In this document: positions 41,198 through 49,851 of the stretch, in pieces
Position numbering within the stretch: position 1 is the stretch's first letter
Layout: every line of letters begins with the position of its first letter
From: Paenibacillus sp. J2TS4
GTDB lineage: Bacteria; Bacillota; Bacilli; Paenibacillales; NBRC-103111
Assembly: GCF_018403245.1 (NCBI RefSeq)
Contig: NZ_BOSH01000002.1
Location: 558,001 to 622,000, forward strand
Direction of reading: 5' to 3'
Length of the DNA stretch: 64,000 bases
Notes under the pieces: generated by a model
Database searches by the model: none
Told to the model about the DNA's origin: nothing
What the model saw: the letters and a program-made list of their open reading frames with translations, nothing else
Made by a program: the position numbers and the translations under genes

Positions 41198-42895
41198 TTG
41201 TCCAGCATCTTTAGAAAAACGATCCTTACCGCAGCCATTGCCGCATCTCTGCTTTCCAGCTCCGTTCAGGCGGAAGCCGGGAAATATAATATGTCCTATT
41301 TATTCCACGGTTCACCCGGAAAATATATCGATCACGTGGATAAAGCCAAAGGCTCGCTTGATGTCGTTTCCCCCTCCTACTTCAAGCTCAACATAGACGG
41401 CACTTTGCAGCTTTCCCCTTCCCTCGACCCAACCTTTATTAGGGAAATGCATAGCCGCAATATCCGCGTCGTTCCGTACTTAAGCAATGATTGGGACCGG
41501 GAGCTCGGCATTCAGGCTCTGATGAATACGGAGCAATTGGCTGAGCAAATGGCCGAAGCCGTACATACCTATCAACTGGATGGAGTAAATATCGATTTAG
41601 AGAATATACCAACGCCATACCGCGATAACTTGACCTCTCTAGTTCAACGCCTTCGCAGCCTGCTCCCGGAGGATAAAGAGGTTTCCGTAGCAGTAGCCGC
41701 TAATCCGGAAGGAAGTGAGCAAGGCTGGATCGGATTGTATGATTACAAGGCGCTTGCCGAACATAGCGATCATTTAATGATTATGGCCTATGACGAGCAC
41801 TATGAAGGAGATCTCGCCCCCGGATCGGTGGCCAGCCTGCCTTTCCTAGAGCAATCCATCCGCTACGCCCTCACCCAGGCGCCTGCGGACAAAATTGTTC
41901 TCGGCTTCCCTTTCTACGGTCGGATGTGGAACCTGAATGGAGCCCTGTTGGGTATTCCCGTGCAAAACCGGATGGTGGATGACCTTGTCCGAACCTACCA
42001 CGGAACCGTGCAAGTGGATTCGCCAAGCGGATCTGCCCGGGTTACTTTTACCGTCCGGCCTTCCGATCCAGCCTTAACCGTGAACGGAAGGAAGCTCACT
42101 CCTGGCAATTACGAGCTGTGGTACGAAAACGATACGACGCTAATGAACAAGCTTGAATTGGTGGAGAAATACGGATTGAAGGGAGCCGGAAGCTGGAGCT
42201 TGGCTCAAGAGGATTCGAGAACTTGGGATTTCTTCCGTCTCTGGTTGAACGGAGCGGCTTATCCTGACAGTATCGGCCACTGGGCACATAATGAAATTGC
42301 CGAAGCTTTCAGCCGCGGCTGGATGGATGGAATGACGGAGACGACCTTCTCGCCCGATGGAACATTAACGAGAGCCCAGGCTGTCACAGTCTTGTCCCGC
42401 ATCGCAGAACGGACTATGGCGGCAGCGTCGGCAGGCGAGCCGATCCCAGGCGTGACCGGCGCTCCTCTGCCGGGTATCTCGCCAAACCCTATGGATGACC
42501 GGAGCTCGAACCAGATGCTTAATCTTCTTGGGCGTCAAGCTTTCTCTGACGTTCCGAGCGATCATTGGGCTGCCGAGGCGATTGCCTGGGGCTATGCCAC
42601 CGGTGTCATCGACGGCATCGAGCCCGGCCGATTCGCGCCGGACGAGCCGCTGACCCGGGAGCAAATGGCCGCCATCCTTGCTCGCTGGCTGGATTTCCCC
42701 TCGGCCGGGAGCGGCGGCAATGCCTCCTTCTTCAGCGATGTAGCGTTCGATCGCTGGTCCTATTCCGCGATTCGGACTTTGTCCTTGAACGGAATCATAG
42801 ATGGCTTTGCCGACCGGACCTTCCGTCCGTCCGAGCCGGTCACGCGAGCGCAAATGGCCGTGCTGATGAACCGTCTTTTTGTTTCTTCTGAATAA
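41198..42895 (+). CDS. GH18 glycosidase with three SLH domains
   Basis: 565 residues. Signal peptide about 1-27 (ILTAAIAASLLSSSVQAEA), then a GH18 barrel to about 345: DGVNIDLENIP is the catalytic motif (Glu as acid/base), with MIMAYDEHYEGD and GFPFYGRMWNLNG typical of the SleL/YaaH/YkvQ branch that cuts peptidoglycan or spore cortex. Three SLH repeats follow (about 352-395, 450-500, 510-560: GHWAHNEIAEAFSRGWMDG, SDHWAAEAIAWGYATGVIDG, DRWSYSAIRTLSLNGIIDGF) and anchor it to wall pyruvylated polymers. TTG at 41198 follows AAAGGAGA by about eight bases. A linker of Pro/Gly/Ser lies between SLH 1 and 2. Confidence 0.9.
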   Translation: MSSIFRKTILTAAIAASLLSSSVQAEAGKYNMSYLFHGSPGKYIDHVDKAKGSLDVVSPSYFKLNIDGTLQLSPSLDPTFIREMHSRNIRVVPYLSNDWDRELGIQALMNTEQLAEQMAEAVHTYQLDGVNIDLENIPTPYRDNLTSLVQRLRSLLPEDKEVSVAVAANPEGSEQGWIGLYDYKALAEHSDHLMIMAYDEHYEGDLAPGSVASLPFLEQSIRYALTQAPADKIVLGFPFYGRMWNLNGALLGIPVQNRMVDDLVRTYHGTVQVDSPSGSARVTFTVRPSDPALTVNGRKLTPGNYELWYENDTTLMNKLELVEKYGLKGAGSWSLAQEDSRTWDFFRLWLNGAAYPDSIGHWAHNEIAEAFSRGWMDGMTETTFSPDGTLTRAQAVTVLSRIAERTMAAASAGEPIPGVTGAPLPGISPNPMDDRSSNQMLNLLGRQAFSDVPSDHWAAEAIAWGYATGVIDGIEPGRFAPDEPLTREQMAAILARWLDFPSAGSGGNASFFSDVAFDRWSYSAIRTLSLNGIIDGFADRTFRPSEPVTRAQMAVLMNRLFVSSE

Positions 42896-42909
42896 ACGAA
42901 CCAAGAATG

Positions 42910-42983
42910 AACGCCTCCGGCGTCCTTGATCTCTGATCAAGAAAGCCTGCTTTTACCGGCGAAATTTACCGATAGCGAATTTG
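42910..42983. repeat. 74-bp dispersed repeat, copy B
   Basis: Counterpart of 34591-34664, same orientation, same CTTGATC-TCT-GATCAAG hairpin and CGAAATTTACCGATA tail. Located 14 bp past the GH18 stop and 24 bp before a terminator. Confidence 0.75.
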
Positions 42984-43006
42984 ATAAATTCTCTAATTTT
43001 GTAAAA

Positions 43007-43034
43007 AAGAACGCCCTGGGCAAAGGGCGTTCTT
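43007..43034. terminator. Bidirectional terminator
   Basis: AAGAACGCCC / GGGCGTTCTT with an 8-nt loop. The minus strand continues TTTTTTAC, fitting the end of the 43.0-44.7 kb gene; the GH18 gene converges from the other side. Confidence 0.8.
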
Positions 43035-43047
43035 CCTATTAATTCTA

Positions 43048-44715
43048 TTAATCAGGCTGCTTCGACAAATATTCCTTGATGGTCTGATTGATTTGCTCCC
43101 GCTTGTTTAATAACCAGTCGGAATCTCTCGGATACTCACGGAAAGTCATCTCCTTCTCCAGCCCATCCTCGACGAGTTTCATGACCTCCTCTTTGCCGAT
43201 CAGGCTCTCCAATAGCTGCAGTGCGCGCAAATCCTGAAAGGCATCATAGAACACTTTCAAACGGAGTGATTCAACCACCTGACCGCCTTTTCCCGGGTAA
43301 ACTACAAAGGCGTCTCCCGCCGGAAAGCCGTAGTTGGAGTCCGTGTTCGTATAAGGATCGATAGGCTTGATCGAATATTGGGCGTACCAGAAGTTATAGC
43401 CCCAATGCAGGAAGCCGGCAATATCATATTTATATAATTGATAGCCCAGTATCCGGTTTCGCGCAGACGGCATATTCAAAAATCGGTTCGCTACTTCCTT
43501 ATACTGCGAGCAGCAGTAATACGTCCATAGATTGGGTACTTTGTTATCGAGGAACGGCTCGATGTGATTGCTGGCCGGAATAGGATTTTTGACATAGCCT
43601 TTTTCATAAAAATCATAATCAGACAGAGCGTCGATCATCGGAAAATCAGACAGGTATTGCTTCAATAGATCGCTTGCTCTTTGGTAGCTTTCCAAATGCT
43701 TCTTATGCGGCTCATCGGAAACGTGGAAATAGCTGCGGTCCTCCAACTGATTATCCTTAATAAAGCGGACGAGCTCCGGTAAAAATTGCGATAAGAACAC
43801 TCGGTAATCGTCCCCGGCTGCATCCGTCTCCCAACCGAATATGCGCCGCGACTCCCCATTCACTGTTGCCACGATTTTAGGGGCATGCTCGGCCCCCCAC
43901 TGAGTAAACAGATGGGAGAACTCAAAATACCGGATTCCATGTGTCGTGCTAAGTTCGATCCATCTCTTCAGCTTATCGAAAGCAAAGCGATACGTATCGC
44001 CGGTTTTCTCGACGTCCACCAATTGAACGGTCGGACGCTCTTCTCCTACCTTCGTATCCAAAGGAGGGGTGAACAAAGGGGTTAAAATCATATTCATTCC
44101 ATGCTTTGCCGCAGTCTCCATGAAATTCTCTATCACTTTCCAATGCTCTTCGCTGAATACAGGATAGGAATAATAGGTCGCCAGACAGTCGGTATGAAAC
44201 CAATTGGTATACTTCAGCTGCTGTTCAGGAAGCTCGGCGCCAATCACCTCCAGCTCGAACGTTCCCTCAGCAAGACACTCGCCGGAATGCTCGAAAGAGA
44301 TGCGAATCGGATAGATGCCCGACTTCACCTTGCCCTGAAGGTCTACTGTGATCCATAGGGAACGCCAATGTCCGGGCAGACCCGCCAAGCCTTCTTCCGG
44401 AAGCTCATACAGAGGATCGGGAAACAGTCCCGGCGTCGAACGCAGGATGTAATCGTCGTGGTCGTGGTAGGCAACCATTTCTGCCGGAACCAGTCCAACA
44501 GAGCGAACCGTTACCACTTCTTCCAGCTCCGAATCCACCTTGATATCGATCCATTTCAATAGCAGCTTGGATCGATAAGCCATTTGAAAGGAAAACATTT
44601 CGTTAGCGAGAGCGGAGCCCCTGTGATAGGCTTTGGCCTTCAATTGTTCATCTGCGAACACCTTCTCCAGCGAGCTTAAGCAGCGAATTTCGAGTTTTTC
44701 CAGCTTGGTACTCAA
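43048..44715 (-). CDS. DUF4091/GH123-like glycoside hydrolase
   Basis: 555 residues, cytoplasmic (no signal peptide). The N-terminal 170 residues look like a beta-sandwich; from about 180 to 555 a barrel region includes LKYTNWFHTDCLATYY, RYFEFSHLF and YFHVSDEPHKKHLESY, whose Asp-Glu pair matches the GH123/DUF4091 active site. The enzymes characterised in this family are beta-N-acetylgalactosaminidases using substrate-assisted catalysis. The late segment IAGFLHWGYNFWY is also typical. TTG start at 44715 with GGAGGAG upstream. It has no carbohydrate neighbours, so the substrate is open. Confidence 0.8.
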   Translation of the reverse strand: MSTKLEKLEIRCLSSLEKVFADEQLKAKAYHRGSALANEMFSFQMAYRSKLLLKWIDIKVDSELEEVVTVRSVGLVPAEMVAYHDHDDYILRSTPGLFPDPLYELPEEGLAGLPGHWRSLWITVDLQGKVKSGIYPIRISFEHSGECLAEGTFELEVIGAELPEQQLKYTNWFHTDCLATYYSYPVFSEEHWKVIENFMETAAKHGMNMILTPLFTPPLDTKVGEERPTVQLVDVEKTGDTYRFAFDKLKRWIELSTTHGIRYFEFSHLFTQWGAEHAPKIVATVNGESRRIFGWETDAAGDDYRVFLSQFLPELVRFIKDNQLEDRSYFHVSDEPHKKHLESYQRASDLLKQYLSDFPMIDALSDYDFYEKGYVKNPIPASNHIEPFLDNKVPNLWTYYCCSQYKEVANRFLNMPSARNRILGYQLYKYDIAGFLHWGYNFWYAQYSIKPIDPYTNTDSNYGFPAGDAFVVYPGKGGQVVESLRLKVFYDAFQDLRALQLLESLIGKEEVMKLVEDGLEKEMTFREYPRDSDWLLNKREQINQTIKEYLSKQPD

Positions 44716-45146
44716 CCGGTATCTCCTCCTTCAATATACTATGATCCAGCTTCGGTTATCTTGATCCCACTTTATCTATCACAATCATCCCCAAGATTTT
44801 CCCGCGCTTCCCTGACTCCGGTCTTTATTAGGGATTCAACGGTACACACAGCTTCCTAGTTAATTGGGATAACCTGCATATTATCCATTCGACATTGATA
44901 AACTGTGTCCCTGCTTATCCAGTACGAAATTTCAATATACGGCCCCATTGGCAGGGAAAGGGATATTTTTGCAACCTTTTTCTGGTTCAGTCGAATGAAC
45001 CTGTAATGTCTCTAATCCCATTGCATAACCTAATAGAAAATCAGGCTGTTATTTACGGCTTGCTGCGCATTACAACTTACTGCAAAGGAACTTGCTATCT
45101 ACGTGCAGATATATTCGGCTTGTTGTATACAGCAACAGCATTCGAT
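44716..45146. other. Intergenic, no gene recognised
   Basis: 430 bp between the GH123-like start and the stop of the XRE-cupin gene (both minus). The plus-strand frame from 44895 runs antisense into the regulator and is not credible. CTTACTGCAAAGGAACTTGC and GTATACAGCAAC suggest degraded short repeats, and a promoter for the GH123-like gene must lie near 44.75 kb. Confidence 0.4.
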
Positions 45147-45701
45147 TTACGAAGAATAGTAAATGAGAGCGTAGAATTTCGTTTTTTGATCGACTGGATT
45201 GTGATAGATATGGGGGAGATCGCCTTGAAACTGGATGGCGCTCTCTTGTTTAACGTTATAAACTTCATTCTGGATAGTGACTTGAAGCTCCCCTTGAATC
45301 ACATAAATAGATTCCTCTACCCCCTCATTGTGCGGTTCCGATTCATGTGTGCAGCCCGCTTCCATCTCTACAATAAATACTTCAAATCGTTTACGCTGGT
45401 TATAAGGAATCAGCGGGTAAGAGCGAAAACTTCCTTCCGCCTCCATGAATGGGCTCAAATCCTCCAGCCGGGTAATGGATACAGAAGGCTCACTTTCTTC
45501 GATAAGTGAAGTGAATGAGATGTGCAGTCCATTCACGATTTTCCATAACACCGATATAGTGGGATTGGAATCCCCCCGTTCAATTTGACCCAGCATCGCT
45601 TTGCTTACTCCCGTAAGCTCCGATACCCGTTCGAGGCTAAGTGACCTCGCCTTGCGAATCGCGAGTAAATTTCTGCCGACTTTTTGATGAATTGGTTCCA
45701 T
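45147..45701 (-). CDS. XRE-family regulator with cupin domain
   Basis: 184 residues. HTH at 8-62 (VGRNLLAIRKARSLSLERVSELTGVSKAMLGQIERGDSNPTISVLWKI), cupin_2 fold at about 105-180 (FEVFIVEMEAGCTHESEPHNEGVEESIYVIQGELQVTIQNE). Proteins of this design sense small ligands or metals with the cupin. Divergent from tdh-kbl with a 139-bp shared region that contains a 9-bp inverted repeat, so it probably controls threonine breakdown. AGGAGGGACCT precedes the ATG. Confidence 0.9.
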   Translation of the reverse strand: MEPIHQKVGRNLLAIRKARSLSLERVSELTGVSKAMLGQIERGDSNPTISVLWKIVNGLHISFTSLIEESEPSVSITRLEDLSPFMEAEGSFRSYPLIPYNQRKRFEVFIVEMEAGCTHESEPHNEGVEESIYVIQGELQVTIQNEVYNVKQESAIQFQGDLPHIYHNPVDQKTKFYALIYYSS

Positions 45702-45776
45702 AGGTCCCTCCTACTTAAATGGCGCTAATAATCGCCCCTGTATACAATATAACATATTTCTGTAATATATAGCATT

Positions 45777-45810
45777 TACATTATAACATCCATATGTATA
45801 ATATAATGTA
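45777..45810. promoter_or_regulatory. Inverted repeat in the regulator/tdh divergent region
   Basis: TACATTATA (45777-45785) and TATAATGTA (45802-45810) form a perfect 9-bp inverted repeat 16 bp apart, 30 bp upstream of the tdh ATG. It overlaps TATAAT-like -10 sequences, so a bound protein could block either promoter. Confidence 0.45.
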
Positions 45811-45839
45811 TAAGACGAAGTGAAAGGGGGAGATTGGCC

Positions 45840-46883
45840 ATGAGTCGTATGATGGAAGCGTTGGTTAAGGAGCATAGAGGCTTTGGAGCCGTATACAAAC
45901 AAGTCCCGATCCCGGATTACGGGCCCGATGAAGTATTGGTTCGGGTAAAAGCCTCCTCGATCTGCGGCACCGATGTGCATATATACAAGTGGGACACCTG
46001 GGCAGAAAGCACTGTCGTTACCCCAAACGTATTTGGCCATGAATTTGCCGGTGTCGTAGAGGCTGTTGGCGATCGTGTGCTGAATGTAAAAGTAGGTGAC
46101 CACGTGTCGGTTGAAGGGCATTTCGTATGTCGAACTTGTAAGGCATGCCGTACCGGAAATGCCCATGTTTGCTTGAATACTCGATCGTTCGGGATAACCA
46201 TCCCGGGATGCTTTGCTCAATATGCCGTCATTCGGGCCGATCAGGTTATCCATAATCGGCCGGATGTGCCGTTTGAACTAGCCTGTCTGCAGGATCCGTT
46301 AGGCAATGCGGTACAAGCGGTGCTGGCTGGAGACATCGTGGGCAAATCCGTCGCAGTCATTGGAGTCGGACCGATCGGTCTGTTGGCGGTCATGGTTGCC
46401 AAAGCATGCGGGGCGGGTCAAGTATTCGCCATTGATGTAAATGATTACCGTCTTGCCCTGGCGGCACGTCTTGGCGCGGATATGACTATTAACAGCCGGG
46501 ATGGCTCGCTGGTGCAAACGATACTCCAGCACACTAATCATGAGGGTGCGGAAGTCATTCTCGAGATGTCCGGGCATCCAGCGGCTATACGTGAAGGATT
46601 CGAAGCGGCCGCCCCGGCCGGCAGGGTTGCGCTGCTCGGCATTCCATCGAAGGAAGTATCGTTCGATGTGGCGCGCCACATTATTTTTAAAGGCTTGCAT
46701 ATAGATGGCATTACTGGAAGACGGATGTACAGCACATGGTATCAAATGAAGGGGCTTCTGGATAACCACCGGATGGAGTTATCCCAGCTGGTCACTCATC
46801 GTTTTCCGCTGGAACAATTTGAAGAAGCCTTTTCACTAATGATGTCGGGGCAATGTGGAAAAGTTGTTTTTATTCATGAATAA
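45840..46883 (+). CDS. tdh: L-threonine 3-dehydrogenase
   Basis: 347 residues of the zinc medium-chain dehydrogenase family. Zinc-site residues: Cys in SSICGTDVHIYKW, GHEFAG, and the structural zinc cysteines C-x2-C-x2-C-x7-C in VCRTCKACRTGNAHVC. NAD site VIGVGPIGLLAVMVAKACGA. GTDVHIYKWDTWA is specific for Tdh, which converts threonine to 2-amino-3-oxobutyrate. ATG at 45840 sits seven bases after GGGGGAGA; a TTG two codons earlier is too close. The next gene is kbl (45 bp), which completes the pathway. Confidence 0.94.
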   Translation: MSRMMEALVKEHRGFGAVYKQVPIPDYGPDEVLVRVKASSICGTDVHIYKWDTWAESTVVTPNVFGHEFAGVVEAVGDRVLNVKVGDHVSVEGHFVCRTCKACRTGNAHVCLNTRSFGITIPGCFAQYAVIRADQVIHNRPDVPFELACLQDPLGNAVQAVLAGDIVGKSVAVIGVGPIGLLAVMVAKACGAGQVFAIDVNDYRLALAARLGADMTINSRDGSLVQTILQHTNHEGAEVILEMSGHPAAIREGFEAAAPAGRVALLGIPSKEVSFDVARHIIFKGLHIDGITGRRMYSTWYQMKGLLDNHRMELSQLVTHRFPLEQFEEAFSLMMSGQCGKVVFIHE

Positions 46884-46927
46884 AGGCAAGGCTATTCTCC
46901 AGGACTATGGAAGGGAGGACTATTCGG

Positions 46928-48112
46928 ATGACATTTATGAATCGTTTGCAAAAAGAACTGGAATTGCTTAAAGAGGAGGGCCGATACCGTGACCTGACAG
47001 CATGGGACAGCGGCTCGGGGCCATGGATGAGTCTCAACGGCCGTAAAGTGCTGCAGATGTCTTCCAACAATTATTTGGGCTTGACCGCCCATCCGAATTT
47101 GAAGCAAGCCGCGGTCCAGGCGATCGAAACCTACGGTGCAGGCAGCGGATCCGTTCGGACGATAGCGGGAACACTCGATATTCATCAGCGTTTGGAGGAG
47201 GAGCTGGCCCGCTTCAAAGGAACCGAAGCCGCGCTGGTCTTTCAATCCGGATTTACAGCAAATTTGGGCATTCTTTCTTCCCTGCTCGGTCCAGACGACG
47301 TCGTAATCAGCGATGAATTGAATCATGCCTCAATCATTGACGGTATTCGATTGACCAAAGCACACCGCAAAATTTACGCACATAAAAATATGAGCCAGCT
47401 GGAGACTTGTCTGCAAGAAAGTGCTCATTACGCCCAGCGCTTTATTGTTACCGACGGCGTCTTCAGTATGGACGGCGATATTGCACCGCTTCCTGAAATC
47501 GTTGATCTTGCGGAAAAATATGATGCACAAGTGTATGTGGACGATGCTCACGCAAGCGGAGTGCTTGGGCGGAGCGGCAAAGGCTCCGTAGACCATTTTG
47601 GCCTAAACGGACGTGTATCTATTCAAGTCGGGACTTTATCGAAGGCCGTCGGGGTCGTCGGAGGTTATTTTGCGGGACCGCTCGTAATTAAACAATACCT
47701 GATCCAAAAGGCGAGATCGTTTTTGTTCAGCACCTCTTCGACTCCTGCGGATGCCGTTTCCAGCCTGGCCGCCATTGAAGTGCTCAAGAACAGCACTGAT
47801 CTCATGGAGCGCCTTTGGTCGAATACGAAATACTTTCGCGATTCCTTGCACGAGTTGGGCTTCAATACGGGGGAAAGCGAGACACCGATTATTCCTATCA
47901 TGATAGGCGCTCCCGACAAAACATGGAAGTTCTCCGAGCATTTGTTGGAGCAGGGAATCTTCGCCCAAGGGATTGTCTATCCGACGGTCGCCTTGGATAA
48001 GGGCAGGGTGCGGCTCATTGTAACAGCTGCCCACACTAAAGAGGACCTGGATTTTGCTCTGGCGAAGCTGCAGAAAGCGGGCAGACAGTTCGGGTTGATT
48101 GGACAATCCTGA
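46928..48112 (+). CDS. kbl: Glycine C-acetyltransferase (2-amino-3-ketobutyrate CoA ligase)
   Basis: 394 residues of the alpha-oxoamine synthase family (PLP enzymes). MSSNNYLGLTAHPNLKQAAVQAI, GSGSVRTIAGTLDIHQRLEEELA, VDDAHASGVLG (PLP Asp) and the PLP Lys in VGTLSKAVGVVGGYFAG are present. It cleaves the Tdh product with CoA to glycine and acetyl-CoA. ATG at 46928 follows GGGAGG; the frame extends seven codons upstream. KBL and 8-amino-7-oxononanoate synthase are similar, but the tdh partner settles the call. A strong terminator follows at 48.18 kb. Confidence 0.93.
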   Translation: MTFMNRLQKELELLKEEGRYRDLTAWDSGSGPWMSLNGRKVLQMSSNNYLGLTAHPNLKQAAVQAIETYGAGSGSVRTIAGTLDIHQRLEEELARFKGTEAALVFQSGFTANLGILSSLLGPDDVVISDELNHASIIDGIRLTKAHRKIYAHKNMSQLETCLQESAHYAQRFIVTDGVFSMDGDIAPLPEIVDLAEKYDAQVYVDDAHASGVLGRSGKGSVDHFGLNGRVSIQVGTLSKAVGVVGGYFAGPLVIKQYLIQKARSFLFSTSSTPADAVSSLAAIEVLKNSTDLMERLWSNTKYFRDSLHELGFNTGESETPIIPIMIGAPDKTWKFSEHLLEQGIFAQGIVYPTVALDKGRVRLIVTAAHTKEDLDFALAKLQKAGRQFGLIGQS

Positions 48113-48178
48113 TTGGACGGCCAACACTCGAATCGTTAACAGCGATACACAGCATCAGGTCCCTGACATAATATAAAT

Positions 48179-48217
48179 AGCAAAAGCAGGAACAAACACC
48201 CTCCTGCTTTTGCTTTT
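48179..48217. terminator. Bidirectional terminator
   Basis: AGCAAAAGCAGG / CCTGCTTTTGCT, a 12-bp perfect stem, then TTTT; between converging kbl and the AMP-ligase gene. Confidence 0.85.
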
Positions 48218-48235
48218 ACCCTTCTGTTTGTGCTT

Positions 48236-49681
48236 CTACATTTCTGCCGCTGCACCGGCTTCAACATATTCCTTCAACAATCTCTTGGCCACTTTACCAT
48301 TGCGGTTCTTGGGGAGCTCCTTCAGAATGCTCCATTTTCTCGGACGTTTATGCGGCGCCAGCTTGAGCGCACATTGCCGTTTAATCCAGGACAGCTGATT
48401 GGGCTCTTCCAGCACAAGGACAGCATGGATGATTTCCCCTCTGGTCTCATCATCTTCCCCTAACACCGCTGCTTCCTCAACTCCTTCTATTTCTATAAGG
48501 ACGGCTTCGATTTCGGCGGCATGGATCAAGCTGCCTCCTGATTTGATCACATCCCGATCCCGACCAACCAATACGATTCTGCCATCTTTCCTGCGATAAC
48601 CGAGATCGTGGGAGGTTACCCATTCACCGTTCCAGCTCTCTTCGGTCAGTTCCTGCTCCGAAGCATAGCCTTCGAAGGCCTGCAAGGTGCGGACATACAA
48701 TTTGCCAGGGAAATCCTCTGTCGCATGGAATAGTCGGCCTTTGTCATCCAAAAACGCGATCTCGACTCCCGGGAACGGACAACCGACGGTGTCGGGGGCT
48801 TGCTTCGCATCCTCCGGGCTGACCAGCGTCACATATCCCATCTCGGAAGATCCATAGTATTCATACAAGGAGCTTGCGTTAAAGCAGCTCTCGAACTTCC
48901 ATCTCTGAGACGGTGACAGCTTCGCACCAACCGAAATGACCGTCCGCGGCATCCTGTTCCGAGAATTAGGAGACAATCGCTTCTCCGAGTAACGGAGTAA
49001 CGAGTCGATAAGCGCTGGAGTTATCGTTACACAAGTAGCTTCATAGGCCAGAAGCCCTTCGGGCGTATAGTTGTCCATCAGTAAGACCTCTGCCCCTGTC
49101 GCCAATCCGTGAACGGCCGGATATAGCTGGGCGGAATACGACATCGGAAGAGGAACGACAATTCGCTCTTTGTCGCCTAACCGGAACGACTCGGTCCAGC
49201 CCTCAAGACCACATGTCCATGAGCGGTGACTTTTAACATAGCCCTTGGGCTTGCCTGTCGAGCCTGACGTATACCCGATCAGAAACAGGTCCTTGACCGA
49301 TTCCGTCTGCCGCAAGGGCAGCTGTGATGCAGGAGCCGGTCGCTGACGCCGCACTTCATCCGGCCGCAGCATCCAATGCGGCGGGACCGAGGCGAATAAT
49401 TTATCCCGTTCGTCATCCGTCGTCTCCGGATGAAGCGGCATGATGATGCCGCCCAATGCCAGCACGGCAAGCATATCCGTCACCCATTCAATGCTGTTCG
49501 GTCTTTGCAAGCTGAAGATTTCCCCCTCTGCCGCTCCAGCTCCTGCCCTCCTAAGTTCTCGTACCCTTTCTTCTACCTCTCCCGTCCATTCCCTGTAAGT
49601 CAATCGCCGACGGGAATCCGCTATCGCCCAACGATTAGGCATCCGTTGTGCCTGTTTACTGATGATTTCTTCTATTCTCAT
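48236..49681 (-). CDS. AMP-forming acyl/aryl-CoA synthetase-like protein
   Basis: 481 residues of the ANL superfamily. Motifs: A3 P-loop LIGYTSGSTGKPKGYVKSH, A5 YEYYGSSEMGYVT, A7 SHDLGYRRKDGRIVLVGRDRDVIKSGG, and A10 catalytic Lys in PKNRNGKVAKRLL. It should adenylate a carboxylic acid and possibly load it on CoA or a carrier; the acid is unknown. It is smaller than acetyl-CoA synthetases and close in size to DhbE- or YngI-like members. GGAGAACACGAACAG precedes the ATG. The M24 peptidase gene lies 170 bp upstream on the same strand, but a terminator-like hairpin separates them. Confidence 0.86.
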   Translation of the reverse strand: MRIEEIISKQAQRMPNRWAIADSRRRLTYREWTGEVEERVRELRRAGAGAAEGEIFSLQRPNSIEWVTDMLAVLALGGIIMPLHPETTDDERDKLFASVPPHWMLRPDEVRRQRPAPASQLPLRQTESVKDLFLIGYTSGSTGKPKGYVKSHRSWTCGLEGWTESFRLGDKERIVVPLPMSYSAQLYPAVHGLATGAEVLLMDNYTPEGLLAYEATCVTITPALIDSLLRYSEKRLSPNSRNRMPRTVISVGAKLSPSQRWKFESCFNASSLYEYYGSSEMGYVTLVSPEDAKQAPDTVGCPFPGVEIAFLDDKGRLFHATEDFPGKLYVRTLQAFEGYASEQELTEESWNGEWVTSHDLGYRRKDGRIVLVGRDRDVIKSGGSLIHAAEIEAVLIEIEGVEEAAVLGEDDETRGEIIHAVLVLEEPNQLSWIKRQCALKLAPHKRPRKWSILKELPKNRNGKVAKRLLKEYVEAGAAAEM

Positions 49682-49801
49682 TCTGTTCGTGTTCTCCTGT
49701 TTTTACTCTTTTGCACACAGTTTTCAATCATGGACCAACCGAATGACTCGTTTATCAGCTTTACTTTAACGAATAAACTGATCGTCCCCGGTAATTATTT
49801 A

Positions 49802-49836
49802 AACGGGAGCCGGCCCGAAATCGACCGTCTCCCGTT
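49802..49836 (-). terminator. Terminator-like hairpin after M24 gene
   Basis: AACGGGAG / CTCCCGTT, 8-bp stem with a 19-nt loop, then TTTAAAT on the minus strand, 16 bp past the M24 stop. Confidence 0.6.
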
Positions 49837-49851
49837 CGTTATCTCATTTGA

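Noticed and set aside
44895..45509. 204-codon plus-strand frame
   Set aside because: It is antisense to the well-supported XRE-cupin gene for most of its length, has no ribosome site and no recognisable domain.
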